Source: Schlesneria sp. (GTDB taxonomy: Bacteria > Planctomycetota > Planctomycetia > Planctomycetales > Planctomycetaceae). Taken from it: a stretch of DNA of 64,000 nt. The notes under the pieces are model-generated. The model made no database searches and had not been told where the DNA came from. It saw nothing but the letters and a program-made list of their open reading frames with translations. The position numbers and the translations under genes were made by a program. The stretch lies in assembly GCA_028291515.1 (NCBI GenBank), contig JAQGHU010000107.1, forward strand, positions 1 through 64,000. Direction: 5' to 3'. Positions 8,926 to 18,284 of this stretch are shown here, one piece after another (position 1 is the first letter of the stretch; every line of letters begins with the position of its first letter).

Positions 8926-10530
8926 ATGGGGAATGCCACGATGACAGTGCAGCAAGTGTTGATCGACGGACAGTGGACGACTTCTACGGGGACATCGACG
9001 TTTCAAGCAGTGAATCCTCGGACACGCGAGCCACTGCCCGAGGAGTATCCGATCAGCCCTTGGTCAGAGATCGTTCGTGCGCTCGAATCCTCTTCACGAG
9101 CTGCGGCCATCGTCAGAGATTGGAGTGGTGATCGTTTCGCCGCATTTCTGGAACGATATGCCGATCGCATCGATGCTCGCGCTGCCGCACTGATCGAGAT
9201 GGCCCATCAGGAGACGGCTTTGCCCGTGCAGCCACGGCTGAAAGATGCGGAACTGCCGCGGACTTCGAATCAGCTGCGACAAGCCGCTGCCGCCGCGCGC
9301 GATGGTTCATGGACCGAACCGACGATTGACAGTGCGCCGAATATTCGATCGATGTTGCGTCCGATCGGCCCGGTCGTTGTGTTTGGCCCCAATAACTTTC
9401 CGTTCGCCTTCAACAGCGCGGCGGGGGGCGACTTCGCAGCAGCCATCGCCGCCGGCAATCCTGTCATCGCGAAGGGGCACTCGTCGCATCCTGGAACCAC
9501 GCGAATCCTGGCGGAAGAGGCACAACTCGTAGCGAATGAAACGGGGATGCCCGCTGGTTTCGTCCAACTGATTTACCGCACGAATCATGACGACGGGAAG
9601 CGACTGGTTTCGCATCCTTTGATCGGGGCGTCTGGCTATACCGGATCTCGATCGGCCGGATCGCAACTGAAAGAGGCCGCAGACCGAGTCGGCAAGCCGA
9701 TCTATCTGGAGCTGTCCAGTATCAACCCGATCTATCTTCTGCCGGGTGCGATTCGCGAGCGAAGCGCTGCCATCGCCGAGCAGTTCGCGTCCAGTTGCCT
9801 GATGGGCGTCGGACAATTCTGCACCAATCCAGGTCTAATCGTCTTGAAGGCTGGCGCGGAGACAGAAGATTGGATTCGTCAGGTCGGCGAACGCTTCTCT
9901 GCCGCACCCGTCGGAACGCTGCTGGGCCCCAGCGTGCAATTGCATCTGGAGTCAGGATTCCGAACCTTGGTCAGTCATGGGGCCACGGTGATCACCGGTG
10001 GATCGAGCGGTGGCGGCACGGGTTATTGCTGCCAGAACACCTTGCTGCGAGTCTCGGGAGCCCAATTCATCGCTTCGCCCGAGTCGCTGCAGACGGAGAT
10101 GTTTGGCAATGCGTCACTGGTTGTGGTCGTTGCATCGGACAGCGAATTCATCGGAGTGACTCAAGCCTTGGAAGGCAATCTGACAGGTTGTCTGTACACC
10201 GCGAACGACGGCTCGGATGATGGGCTGTACGATCAGATCACACCTCTTCTGCGACAAAAAGTGGGGCGGCTCTTGAATGACAAGATGCCAACCGGGGTGG
10301 CTGTGGTCTCGGCCATGAATCATGGCGGGCCATTTCCTGCGACAGGTCACCCCGGCTTCACAGCCGTCGGGATTCCCGCCTCACTGAAGCGATTTGCGAT
10401 GCTGCAATGTTACGACGGGGTGCGGGCGAATCGGTTGCCGGCAGTCCTCGCAGATCAGTCTCCCAGCAGTTCGCTGTGGAGACTGATTGACGGTCGCCGA
10501 ATCCAGGGGAACGTCCCAACGACGAAATAG
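8926..10530 (+). CDS. NADP-type aldehyde dehydrogenase (2,5-dioxovalerate dehydrogenase-like)
   Basis: Predicted 534 aa from ATG 8926 (AGGGG five bases upstream); ATG 8941 is an alternative. It is an aldehyde dehydrogenase superfamily member that oxidises an aldehyde to the acid. Visible motifs are the cofactor-binding segment GPVVVFGPNNFPFAF and GNPVIAKGHSSHP (about 145-190), the catalytic Glu in PIYLELSSINP (about 268), the catalytic Cys in GVGQFCTNPG (about 305), and NDKMPTGVAVVSAMNHGGPF near the C-terminus. The HSSHPGT segment and the overall pattern resemble alpha-ketoglutaric-semialdehyde dehydrogenases of sugar-acid catabolism, but the substrate is an inference. No pathway partners are adjacent. 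Confidence 0.9.
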   Translation: MGNATMTVQQVLIDGQWTTSTGTSTFQAVNPRTREPLPEEYPISPWSEIVRALESSSRAAAIVRDWSGDRFAAFLERYADRIDARAAALIEMAHQETALPVQPRLKDAELPRTSNQLRQAAAAARDGSWTEPTIDSAPNIRSMLRPIGPVVVFGPNNFPFAFNSAAGGDFAAAIAAGNPVIAKGHSSHPGTTRILAEEAQLVANETGMPAGFVQLIYRTNHDDGKRLVSHPLIGASGYTGSRSAGSQLKEAADRVGKPIYLELSSINPIYLLPGAIRERSAAIAEQFASSCLMGVGQFCTNPGLIVLKAGAETEDWIRQVGERFSAAPVGTLLGPSVQLHLESGFRTLVSHGATVITGGSSGGGTGYCCQNTLLRVSGAQFIASPESLQTEMFGNASLVVVVASDSEFIGVTQALEGNLTGCLYTANDGSDDGLYDQITPLLRQKVGRLLNDKMPTGVAVVSAMNHGGPFPATGHPGFTAVGIPASLKRFAMLQCYDGVRANRLPAVLADQSPSSSLWRLIDGRRIQGNVPTTK

Positions 10531-10722
10531 CATTCGTCTCCGGTAGTTTCTTAACCACGTTGTCGCAGCAGGTAATCTAGTTCGTATTCCCGAATTTGTG
10601 ACGATTATTCCGGTTATAGGGAGTTACCTTTCTCGGGATGTTGGGTTAAGGTTCGGTCCCACTAGGCGTCGGTGCTCGCGACGCTGATTTCGGTATGGGC
10701 CTAACCGCAATCCGAGAATTAA

Positions 10723-11796
10723 ATGACCGCTACCCCCGATGTCGCTTCGTGCGTCAATGAATTATTGACGCCTACGTTGTTCAGCGTATCCAAAGTGGGC
10801 ACACCGTGTGAACCGACCCCGCGGTGTCCGGAACGTGCGCTCTCCTTTGCAGGACATCGCACGAGATTCGTTTGCAACGTGGCGATGATATCGCTGCTGG
10901 CATGCACACCGAACGCGTTCGGGGAGATGATGCAAGGCAGGCGGCTTGTGAGCCTGTCGAGTTCATCTGGTGGTCCCTCGAGTGGAAGTCCTAGCGAATC
11001 CTCCCATGATTCGGCACCGGCAAGTGAAGGTGCTTTTCATTTCGATTTCGCCCCCATCGCAAGTCCACATCTTTCCATTGCGAAGACGTCGAGTCAGTCG
11101 CATACGACAAGTCAATCTCACTCCACATCCTTGGGATTTCCTCTGAATTGGGGATTCTCGCTGTTTAAAGATCTCTTCTCCCGCGCACCAATCCTGAGCT
11201 CAAACAAATTCACTCCGTTGACCTCGAACAAATCCGCTGCGCCTCAGGCAACTCCTCAACCCAGCAGCGGATCGAGTTACGGCTCCAATACTGGACACAA
11301 TCATGAAAATGTCATCCTCAACTGGAACTCCCACTCCAGTTTCGAATTGAATCTTCCTCATTTCACCGAGAGTTTCCATGCTGCCAATCACTTCGAGATT
11401 ACCAAAGACACCCACGGAATCGATCTGAGTTGGAGCCATCACGGCAGCTTTAGTTTTGAAATCAACACCCCCTCCTTCCATGAAGAGTTTTGCTTCTCTG
11501 ACTGTTTCGACCTCAATTTGCATTGGCAACCGGGTGTTGGACTGAGTTTCAGCGAACACCTGGCTTTCAATTCCCATTTTGATTTGCAGATTGGTCACTT
11601 CAACTGGGATCGAGACTGCCACCATGGTTTCTGCTGCGGCTGGGGGTGCCATCCTAGCCACCATCACGGAGGAGGATGTCATCAGCCGCCAGACCCGCCA
11701 CCTCCCAGCGCCGTTCCCGAGCCAACCAGCATGGTGCTATTGGGGCTTGGTGGTGTTGGCTTGATCGCCGGCTTGGCTAAGCGTCGCCGTCAATAG
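10723..11796 (+). CDS. PEP-CTERM surface protein with Cys/His cluster
   Basis: Predicted 357 aa. The C-terminus is a textbook PEP-CTERM sorting tag: VPEPTSMVLLGLGGVGLIAG followed by LAKRRRQ (PEP motif, hydrophobic helix, basic tail), recognised by exosortase. The N-terminal hydrophobic stretch CNVAMISLLACTPNAFG (about residues 51-67) may be the signal peptide, so the true start could lie inside the annotated one. The body is Ser/His/Phe-rich, with alternating polar-aromatic strands (SSFELNLPHF, GSFSFEINTP, FDLQIGHF) suggesting repeated beta-strands. A Cys/His cluster (CHHGFCCGWGCHPSHHHGGG) sits just before the tag and could bind metal. It is probably exported to the cell surface or matrix. 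No exosortase gene lies in the window. Confidence 0.85.
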   Translation: MTATPDVASCVNELLTPTLFSVSKVGTPCEPTPRCPERALSFAGHRTRFVCNVAMISLLACTPNAFGEMMQGRRLVSLSSSSGGPSSGSPSESSHDSAPASEGAFHFDFAPIASPHLSIAKTSSQSHTTSQSHSTSLGFPLNWGFSLFKDLFSRAPILSSNKFTPLTSNKSAAPQATPQPSSGSSYGSNTGHNHENVILNWNSHSSFELNLPHFTESFHAANHFEITKDTHGIDLSWSHHGSFSFEINTPSFHEEFCFSDCFDLNLHWQPGVGLSFSEHLAFNSHFDLQIGHFNWDRDCHHGFCCGWGCHPSHHHGGGCHQPPDPPPPSAVPEPTSMVLLGLGGVGLIAGLAKRRRQ

Positions 11797-11900
11797 CACG
11801 ATCAGCCGCTGCGAGACAATCACTTGATCGTCTCACTGGTGTGACCAGTCTCTCTGAAGTCGATAACCGAGCAAATCACACCAGAGTTTGGCGTCATCAT

Positions 11901-11996
11901 AGTGCGGGTCGCACTTCCGTGTCGCGTTGAAACATGGGTTAGACTCACTGGTTTTTTGCTCGCGGGACGCCACAGTTAGGTGGGATGCGCTCTAGA
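11901..11996 (+). repeat. 96-bp interspersed repeat, copy A
   Basis: One of three near-identical intergenic copies (also 19046-19141 and 48025-48120, all in the same orientation). It begins with the perfect inverted repeat AGTGCGGGTCGCACT and ends near TCTAGA. This copy lies in the 269-bp gap between two convergent genes, where the rest of the gap shows only weak hairpins. Confidence 0.85.
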
Positions 11997-12065
11997 GCCT
12001 GGTCGCTTGAACTGGGCAGGTCGTCGCAATGATGGCTCGGAATGAACGCCTGACCGTGATTGAGA

Positions 12066-14213
12066 TCAATGCACTGACGTGAACTCGTTGGAGTTCAATA
12101 GCGCCCAGAACAGATCCTGGTAGCCTTCCGCTTCGGCGACTTGGCGAATTGTCCCGCGAGCGGACATCTGTGCTGCGTCTTGACGGACCAGCTTACGCAT
12201 GTTCGTCAATTCAGTCGCTGTGGGATAACGGGACAACGCCGCAAGGCATAGCTCACGAATCTTCTCTTTGTCATCCACACGTTTGCGAACAATCTCACCC
12301 AGATAGGTTCCGGTGGTGGTTTCCAAGGCTTTCTCAGCCAGCTTGCCGTTCATCAGAGTCAGTGCCTGGACAAGATTCCCGTCCAGTTCCATCGCCTCTT
12401 CATTTTCATCCGTGCCGTAATCGACAACGAATTGCGTTAACCATCGCTGACGTTGCGATTCCGCCTGCTCCCAATCGACGCCACCCGCCTGGTGTGCTTT
12501 CGTTGCAATGACGAACGAGTCGTAGACTTGTTCGGGCGTCATCGACTTCACGTACATGCGACTGAAAACCGGCAACTGTCCTTCGATGGGGTCGTCACTG
12601 CGATTGTCTGCGCCGTACCGACTCGTCAATTGATAAGGCTCGGCGGCACACATCCAACGGACCAATTGCTTGGTGTCGTATCCACTCCGCACAAATTGCC
12701 GTGACAGAAGACCCAGCAATTCGGGATGGCTGACAGGGCTATGCGGGCCGAGATCATCCGCTGAGTGGGTGAATCCGCGACCGAAGAGATGTTCCCACAA
12801 GCGATTGACGAAGGCGGCGGCCAACTGCGGCTGATCACCTTCCGTCATCAATCGTGCGAGCGTGGCGCGTCTGTTCGTTTCCGGGCTGGGGTCAACGACC
12901 TGGCCATGGAATTGAGGAAACGCAACTCGCATCACGCCGTTTTGAGTTTCATAGTAAATCGGGCCGCCCGCCGTATCTGTCACCAGTTCGGTGTACGAAT
13001 ACCGAGTCTGCCCCGTCTTGGGATCGATCGCTTGTCGCGGCACACTGGCCGTCTGACTGAAAAAGCTGTGCAACTCCCAGAAGGCGGATTGTTGCGACTT
13101 GCTGAACGGATTGTTGTGGCATTGATTGCACTGCAACTGCTCACCCAGGAACACTCGCGCAGTGACAGCGGTTGCCGGCAGTGCGTCGTTGTTTAAATGG
13201 GCGATCAAGAAGTTCGTCGCGCCGTTGTCGACATTGCTACCCTCAGCGGCGACCAGATCGTAGACGATCTGGTTCCACGGGCGATTCGAGGCAAATGACA
13301 TCCGCAGGAACTTCTGCAGTGCCGGTCGATTGACTTGGGGTTCCGAGCGACGGCCGATCAAAAGATTGGTCCAGATCGTCGTCATATTGCGAGCGAACTC
13401 GGTGCTATCCAGCAACTGATCGACCATCTCGGTCCGCTTGTTCGACCGCTTGCTGGAGAGGAACAGCTCCGCTTCGTCGACGGTGGGAATGCGACCATGC
13501 AGATCAAGCGAGATACGTCGAAACCATTCGGCGTCATCCGCAACCGCGGATGGTCGAACGCTAGCGACATCCCATCCCTGATGGATGTTGGTGTTGATCG
13601 CCGCGACGACTTCCTGCGGATCGAGAACTTCACGCTGCGATTCGGGCGGCGGGGGAACGACCTCGTTGACCTTCGACGGGCCGGTCGATTCACGGGCCGC
13701 GATAGAAGTGTTGCTGTTCGCTAATTCGACGGGTGGTCCAACCTGTCGATGAGGCGGCGGCACGATTGGATCAACCGGCTTGACGGATGAGTCCACCGGC
13801 GGCACATGTTGAACAACCGTGTCAGCAGGTTTGTTCGGAAGCTGCGACCAACCGATTACCATCACGACGCAGGCACAAGCGGCCGTGGCGACGATGGTTG
13901 CCATTCTTGATGTCGAAGTTCGTTGCTTTGTGGAAGCCACAGAAACGACTGCGGCTGGCGCAGGGATCGCTGTCGCGAAACCGGCCCAGACGGGGATTTC
14001 TTCTGATGACAACGCTTCCGCGGAGCCGACACCGCCAGCATCCCAGAGCAGCGAACCGTGCAAATCCAGGTAACTGACGTAATACCAGCGTGCTGCTGGA
14101 GAAGTCAGAACGAGCGATTCCAGGCGCGAGACGTCTTCGCTGGCCAAACGATCTTCGCACAGCGCCTCCAGCAGCGGAGTCATTTCTGCGATGATAGTCT
14201 CGTCGGGCCTCAC
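12066..14213 (-). CDS. anti-sigma-like membrane protein fused to DUF1549/DUF1553
   Basis: Predicted 715 aa from GTG 14213, which overlaps the sigma-factor stop (GTGA) and has AGGAGG about six bases upstream inside the sigma gene. The N-terminal 100 residues (LLEALCEDRLASEDVSRLES, then RWYYVSYLDLHGSL) match the cytoplasmic helical domain usual in planctomycete anti-sigma/FecR-like proteins. A single membrane helix follows (TIVATAACACVVMVIGW) and a Pro-rich linker. The rest is a DUF1549 domain with the heme-type motif CNQCH inside VFLGEQLQCNQCHNNPF, then DUF1553 (RLWEHLFGRGFTHSADDLG). I infer that the extracytoplasmic part senses or carries a cofactor and controls the adjacent sigma factor. A classical anti-sigma factor would lack the enzyme-like domain. 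Confidence 0.85.
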   Translation of the reverse strand: MRPDETIIAEMTPLLEALCEDRLASEDVSRLESLVLTSPAARWYYVSYLDLHGSLLWDAGGVGSAEALSSEEIPVWAGFATAIPAPAAVVSVASTKQRTSTSRMATIVATAACACVVMVIGWSQLPNKPADTVVQHVPPVDSSVKPVDPIVPPPHRQVGPPVELANSNTSIAARESTGPSKVNEVVPPPPESQREVLDPQEVVAAINTNIHQGWDVASVRPSAVADDAEWFRRISLDLHGRIPTVDEAELFLSSKRSNKRTEMVDQLLDSTEFARNMTTIWTNLLIGRRSEPQVNRPALQKFLRMSFASNRPWNQIVYDLVAAEGSNVDNGATNFLIAHLNNDALPATAVTARVFLGEQLQCNQCHNNPFSKSQQSAFWELHSFFSQTASVPRQAIDPKTGQTRYSYTELVTDTAGGPIYYETQNGVMRVAFPQFHGQVVDPSPETNRRATLARLMTEGDQPQLAAAFVNRLWEHLFGRGFTHSADDLGPHSPVSHPELLGLLSRQFVRSGYDTKQLVRWMCAAEPYQLTSRYGADNRSDDPIEGQLPVFSRMYVKSMTPEQVYDSFVIATKAHQAGGVDWEQAESQRQRWLTQFVVDYGTDENEEAMELDGNLVQALTLMNGKLAEKALETTTGTYLGEIVRKRVDDKEKIRELCLAALSRYPTATELTNMRKLVRQDAAQMSARGTIRQVAEAEGYQDLFWALLNSNEFTSVH

Positions 14214-14764
14214 GGCGTTCCTCCTGGCATCAAGCGGCGTTGAATACATTCCATCAACGCACGGCGAATCCGTCCCAATGATTGGTACACCGAATTAGCC
14301 GGTCGACCAATCTGCTCGGCCAAGTGCTTTCCCTTTTCACCCGGCGCATATCTCTGCTGAATCAACTCGCGATCGCGCGGCCGCAGCTTTTGAATGCACT
14401 CGATCAGTGCATTCCGTCGCTCTTCCAGTTCATCGGATCGTTCCAGAGCTTCTTTCGAGACTGTCTCTAGAAACTCATCGCTGAACTGCATCCGATCACG
14501 TTTTTTTCGACTGCGATACTTCATCACTTCAAAGTTGGCGATCTGGCTGACCCATGCCAGGAAGTTGGTTCCCGGCCGAAACTGAGAAAACTTGCTCCAG
14601 ATGACAACGTTCGTTTCCTGCTGGACTTCTTCCGCTTCAATCGGGTTGGGGATCTGTGACAAAATGAACAGAAACAACCGCCGCTGATGGTGCGTAAATA
14701 GCTGCACAAATTCGGCGCTAGGGGCCGACGGGTGCTGAGCGGCACTGGCTTCAATTTCATTCAC
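14210..14764 (-). CDS. ECF RNA polymerase sigma factor
   Basis: Predicted 184 aa from GTG 14764. Sigma-70 family with region 2 (FVQLFTHHQRRLFLFILSQI, EAEEVQQETNVVIWSKFSQF, and FLAWVSQIANFEVMKYRSRK) and region 4 (IQKLRPRDRELIQQRYAPGE, then LAEQIGRPANSVYQSLGRIR). It resembles the ECF group abundant in planctomycetes and Verrucomicrobia. It is the first gene of a two-gene operon; its stop overlaps the start of the anti-sigma-like fusion, so the two are translationally coupled. The terminator at 14807-14842 isolates it from the DUF1501 operon upstream. Confidence 0.95.
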   Translation of the reverse strand: MNEIEASAAQHPSAPSAEFVQLFTHHQRRLFLFILSQIPNPIEAEEVQQETNVVIWSKFSQFRPGTNFLAWVSQIANFEVMKYRSRKKRDRMQFSDEFLETVSKEALERSDELEERRNALIECIQKLRPRDRELIQQRYAPGEKGKHLAEQIGRPANSVYQSLGRIRRALMECIQRRLMPGGTP

Positions 14765-14806
14765 GCCACTGATTCCACCGATTCAGTGAAGCTTCTTGTC
14801 TCGATA

Positions 14807-14842
14807 AAAAATGAGGGGCTGTTTGAGCAGCCCCTCATTTCT
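14807..14842 (-). terminator. rho-independent terminator of the DUF1549-DUF1501 operon
   Basis: Stem ATGAGGGGCTG / CAGCCCCTCAT with a six-base loop. Read on the minus strand it is followed by a T-rich run (TTTTTTATCG). It lies about 30 bases downstream of the DUF1501 stop. Confidence 0.85.
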
Positions 14843-14870
14843 ACTACACGCCGGCCCGAATCTGAGGGTA

Positions 14871-16178
14871 TTAGCCAATCAATTCTTTAATCGCCGTGCC
14901 ACCGTTGGCAATCTTCATTGGACGACCACGCTTCGAGGTATGAACCGTATCGAGCGGAATCCCCAACGCATGAGCGACGGTCGCCCAAATGTCGCCAGGC
15001 TGGTACGACTTGTCGCTGGAGACCGAAGTACCGTCCTTGTCGGTTTCACCGACCGCGATACCACCCTTCAGTCCGCCGCCACCGATCATCACTGACCAGC
15101 TGGCTGCCCAGTGATCGCGACCCACGTCCTGATTGATGCGTGGCGTACGAGCGAACTCGCCCATCCACACCAGAACCGTGTCGTCCAGCATCCCACGCTG
15201 CTTCAGGTCGGCGGTCAAACCGGCGATCCCTGCATCCAGTTGTGGCAGACGTTGAGTCTTCAGCGTCTGGAACACGTTGGCGTGCAAGTCCCAACCACCG
15301 AAATCGACTTCGACGAATGGAACGCCAGATTCAACCAGACGACGAGCCATCAACAGGCTGCGACCGAACTGATTACCGCCACCCATGCCCATCGCACCGG
15401 CGACTGGGGTTGGGCTGTACATGTCGAGAATTTCTTTCTTCTCGTCGTTGACCTTGAACGCGGCCATCTGCTTCGAGGTCATCAGATTGACGGCCTTCTG
15501 GTAGATGTCCTTGTGAGCCTGGCCGGAATCGCCACGCTGCGAGCTGATGAAGTTGTCTTCAACAACACCCAGCATGCTGAGGCGTTGATTCAGGCGATCT
15601 GGGCCCAAGTCGCCCATGCTCGCGTTGCGGATACTGCCGCTATTGTCGACGAGGAATGGAGCGTGAGCCATGCCCATGAAGCCGGGGCTGCTACCGCCGC
15701 CACCGATCGAAACGAATGCGGGGATTTCCAGTTCTTTGCGCTTCGTTCCCAATTCGTAGCTGACGACCGAACCGAATGCTGGGTGCACAACAGTTGGGTT
15801 TGGCACGTAAGCGGTGTGCATGTAGTAGCGACCGCGACCATGATCTGCTTCGCGGGTGCTCATAGCACGCACGACGGACAGATTGTCCATGACCTGAGCG
15901 GTCTTGGGCATGTGTTCGCTGATCTGCAGATCGCCCTTGGTCGAGATCGGCTGGAATTCTCCACCGTTCTTGGAACCGGGCTTGAGGTCCCAGATATCGA
16001 TCGATGGAGGACCACCGCTCATCCACATCAGGATGCAAGATTTTCGTCGCTTCTTCAGTTCGTCGGCGTTGGCCCGAACGTGGGCGATAAAATCGAGAGC
16101 GGGGAGAGTGGCAGCACCGGCCGCCATATGCCGCATGAAGTGTCGTCGGGACATGCCATCTGGCGTCGGAAATTCCAT
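14871..16178 (-). CDS. DUF1501 family protein, Tat-type leader
   Basis: Predicted 435 aa from ATG 16178 with GGAG about nine bases upstream; the frame is open to 16226. The N-terminus [20 protein letters not shown] followed by [10 protein letters not shown] is a Tat signal (SRRHFM). DUF1501 proteins belong to the alkaline-phosphatase/sulfatase-like fold. Visible motifs are [57 protein letters not shown] and [18 protein letters not shown]. The reaction is unknown. It is the downstream partner of the DUF1549/DUF1553 gene (78-bp gap), the standard planctomycete pairing. Confidence 0.93.
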   Translation of the reverse strand: MEFPTPDGMSRRHFMRHMAAGAATLPALDFIAHVRANADELKKRRKSCILMWMSGGPPSIDIWDLKPGSKNGGEFQPISTKGDLQISEHMPKTAQVMDNLSVVRAMSTREADHGRGRYYMHTAYVPNPTVVHPAFGSVVSYELGTKRKELEIPAFVSIGGGGSSPGFMGMAHAPFLVDNSGSIRNASMGDLGPDRLNQRLSMLGVVEDNFISSQRGDSGQAHKDIYQKAVNLMTSKQMAAFKVNDEKKEILDMYSPTPVAGAMGMGGGNQFGRSLLMARRLVESGVPFVEVDFGGWDLHANVFQTLKTQRLPQLDAGIAGLTADLKQRGMLDDTVLVWMGEFARTPRINQDVGRDHWAASWSVMIGGGGLKGGIAVGETDKDGTSVSSDKSYQPGDIWATVAHALGIPLDTVHTSKRGRPMKIANGGTAIKELIG

Positions 16179-16256
16179 GTGAATCACTCCAGTTTCGTTG
16201 TGAAGAACTCGGTAACTTGAATTCAAAACCAGGGGAAATCGACCGTCATCCGACGA

Positions 16257-17921
16257 TCAGTGGTTAAAGATGAACTCATTCGAGTTCAACAGAGCCCAGA
16301 ACAAATCTTGATAGATAGCCAGCGGGTCACGGCTCGACTTCAGGTACTTGGTCGCGGCAGCCATTTCCGGCCGGGTTGGCTGACGACCCAGCGAGGTCAT
16401 ATACAAGCGAGCAATCTTTTGAGCTTCGTTGCCGCGACCTGCCAGCACATCACCCAGATGACTTCCTGCCTTCACGCTGACCGCGTCTTGGACCAGTTCG
16501 CCGTTCATCATCATCAGAGCTTGCGGAATTGTGCCGTCGAACGAATTTGATTCTTCGCCGTCATCTGTCCCGAAAGTTCGCACGAATTGCTGCAGCCATT
16601 CCTGGCGTTGCTTCTCTGATTGCTCCCAACCCGAACGGCCCGACTTGTGAGCGTTCGTGGCGACAATCAACGAGTCGTACAACTGCTCTGCGGTCATCGA
16701 CTTCACATAGACATGCGAGAACAAGGCGGCTTCACCAGCAGCAGGGTTGTCGCGTTCGTTCTTCTTCGTGCCGCGGCTGGTCAGGTTGTAAGCTTCGCTG
16801 TTGGCGATCCAACGCATCAATTGCTTGCAGTCGTAACCACTCTTCACGAATTCTTCGGCCAAACGATCCAACAGAGCCGGATGCGTCGAAGGATTGTGTG
16901 GACCAAGGTCGTCGACCGGACGGGTAAACCCATAGCCGAAGAACTGGCTCCAAGTGCGGTTGACCATTGCCATCGCGATCATTGGCTTTTCACCAGTCAC
17001 CATCAACTTGGCCAATTCTTTGCGACGATCGGTTGATTCGCCAGGATCGACTTCTGAACCGAGATAAATCGGGTAGGCGACCTGCATCAAACCATTACGT
17101 TTTTCGAAGTAGACGGGGCCCGAGAAGCCGCGTTCGACGATTTCTGAGTAGTCGTCCACCATCCGACCCGTCTTGGAGTCGAACTTGCGATGATCGATCT
17201 TGCCCGTTTGACGGAAGAAGCTGTTGAATTGCCAGAACTGATCCTGCTTCCAGTCATTGAACGGATGGTTGTGGCACTGAGTACACTGCACTTGCATGCC
17301 GAGGAACAATCGCGTTGTCTTGGCGGTCATCTGGACGGCGTCGTCATTGTCCTGCATTTGAGCGAGCAGGAAGTTGACGGCACCATTTTCTTCGTAGTGT
17401 CCTTCGGCGGTCACCAAGTCGGAGACAATGTCGTTCCAGCGACGGTTCTTGCCGAAGGCTTCTCGGAAGAACTTTTGCATTCCGGCACGGCTGACGCGAC
17501 GAGGAGTCTGCTGACCAATGCACAGGTTCGTCCAGACTGTGGTCCAGTTGCGAACATAGGCAGGATCATCCAGCAGCTTGTCGATTACTTTCGTGCGTTT
17601 GGCTTTGTCTTTGTCGGCGGCAAACGCTTCGACTTCTTCCAAGGATGGCACATGACCATTGATGTCGAGATAAACGCGACGCAACCATTCGTAGTCATCC
17701 GCGACTGGCGAAGGAGTGACTTCGTTGTCTTTCCACGCTTCGCGGATTTGACGATTGATCTCTGTTACAATCACGTCGGACGAACCGGTCGTGAATTCTT
17801 CAGCCGCGAAGACGGACCCGCCGGCGATCAGCGCCAATGCTGTCACACTGAAGAAGGCACCACACGAGGCTGCCAGACTCTGCCGGGACTGACTATGTCG
17901 CGTCTGACATTGTCGCATCAT
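16257..17921 (-). CDS. secreted DUF1549/DUF1553 protein
   Basis: Predicted 554 aa. The signal peptide (about residues 15-40, ending GGSVFA-AEE) directs export. The DUF1549 domain follows (WRRVYLDINGHVP-like opening, here EWLRRVYLDINGHVPSLEEV), with the CTQCH heme-type motif in LGMQVQCTQCHNHPFNDWKQ. DUF1553 occupies the C-terminal half (RTWSQFFGYGFTRPVDDLGP; FVKSGYDCKQLMRWIANS; SHVYVKSMTAEQLYDSLIVA). It is a close paralogue in architecture of the 12066-14213 protein but without the anti-sigma and membrane parts. It is transcribed with the DUF1501 gene downstream. Function unknown; the pair is often suspected of polymer degradation or redox roles, which is inference. Confidence 0.93.
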   Translation of the reverse strand: MMRQCQTRHSQSRQSLAASCGAFFSVTALALIAGGSVFAAEEFTTGSSDVIVTEINRQIREAWKDNEVTPSPVADDYEWLRRVYLDINGHVPSLEEVEAFAADKDKAKRTKVIDKLLDDPAYVRNWTTVWTNLCIGQQTPRRVSRAGMQKFFREAFGKNRRWNDIVSDLVTAEGHYEENGAVNFLLAQMQDNDDAVQMTAKTTRLFLGMQVQCTQCHNHPFNDWKQDQFWQFNSFFRQTGKIDHRKFDSKTGRMVDDYSEIVERGFSGPVYFEKRNGLMQVAYPIYLGSEVDPGESTDRRKELAKLMVTGEKPMIAMAMVNRTWSQFFGYGFTRPVDDLGPHNPSTHPALLDRLAEEFVKSGYDCKQLMRWIANSEAYNLTSRGTKKNERDNPAAGEAALFSHVYVKSMTAEQLYDSLIVATNAHKSGRSGWEQSEKQRQEWLQQFVRTFGTDDGEESNSFDGTIPQALMMMNGELVQDAVSVKAGSHLGDVLAGRGNEAQKIARLYMTSLGRQPTRPEMAAATKYLKSSRDPLAIYQDLFWALLNSNEFIFNH

Positions 17922-18284
17922 GGACTCGCCACCCTTTCCGCTAATGACTATGCCCTGTTGACGTATCTTCCTGCCCTACAAGAGGCTGGCGATACTGCCT
18001 GTCAGGTATCAGAATAACCCACGGGACTTGGGAAATATTCGTTGAGATCTTATCAAAATTAGCGCATCAGTCCACGAAAATCGACGCAACTTCATTTTTC
18101 AACAGTGATTGTGAAAAACCAAGTCGACGTAATCGTAACCTCTGCCAACCCGAAAACATGACTACAGTTTAGCCAAAAAGTGTTGGTCAGGCACTAAGGT
18201 GCGAACTAGCAGCAGCAGCAGCAGCGGAGGTCGGTTGCTCGTCGAAGAGCCTGTCACCTTGCGGAAGTTGACTTCCCCGACTGC
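17922..18284. other. 363-bp intergenic region upstream of the DUF1549 operon
   Basis: AT-richer than its surroundings and likely to hold the promoter of the 17921 gene; no clear promoter boxes can be assigned. A short AGC trinucleotide run lies at about 18208-18226. No gene is seen. Confidence 0.4.

Noticed and set aside
15111-16220. 369-aa plus-strand ORF
   Set aside because: Antisense to the DUF1501 gene; composition mirrors its complement and no start signals or domains are seen.
18208-18226. AGC microsatellite as a phase-variable element
   Set aside because: Short, noncoding and not placed in a promoter spacer; probably incidental.
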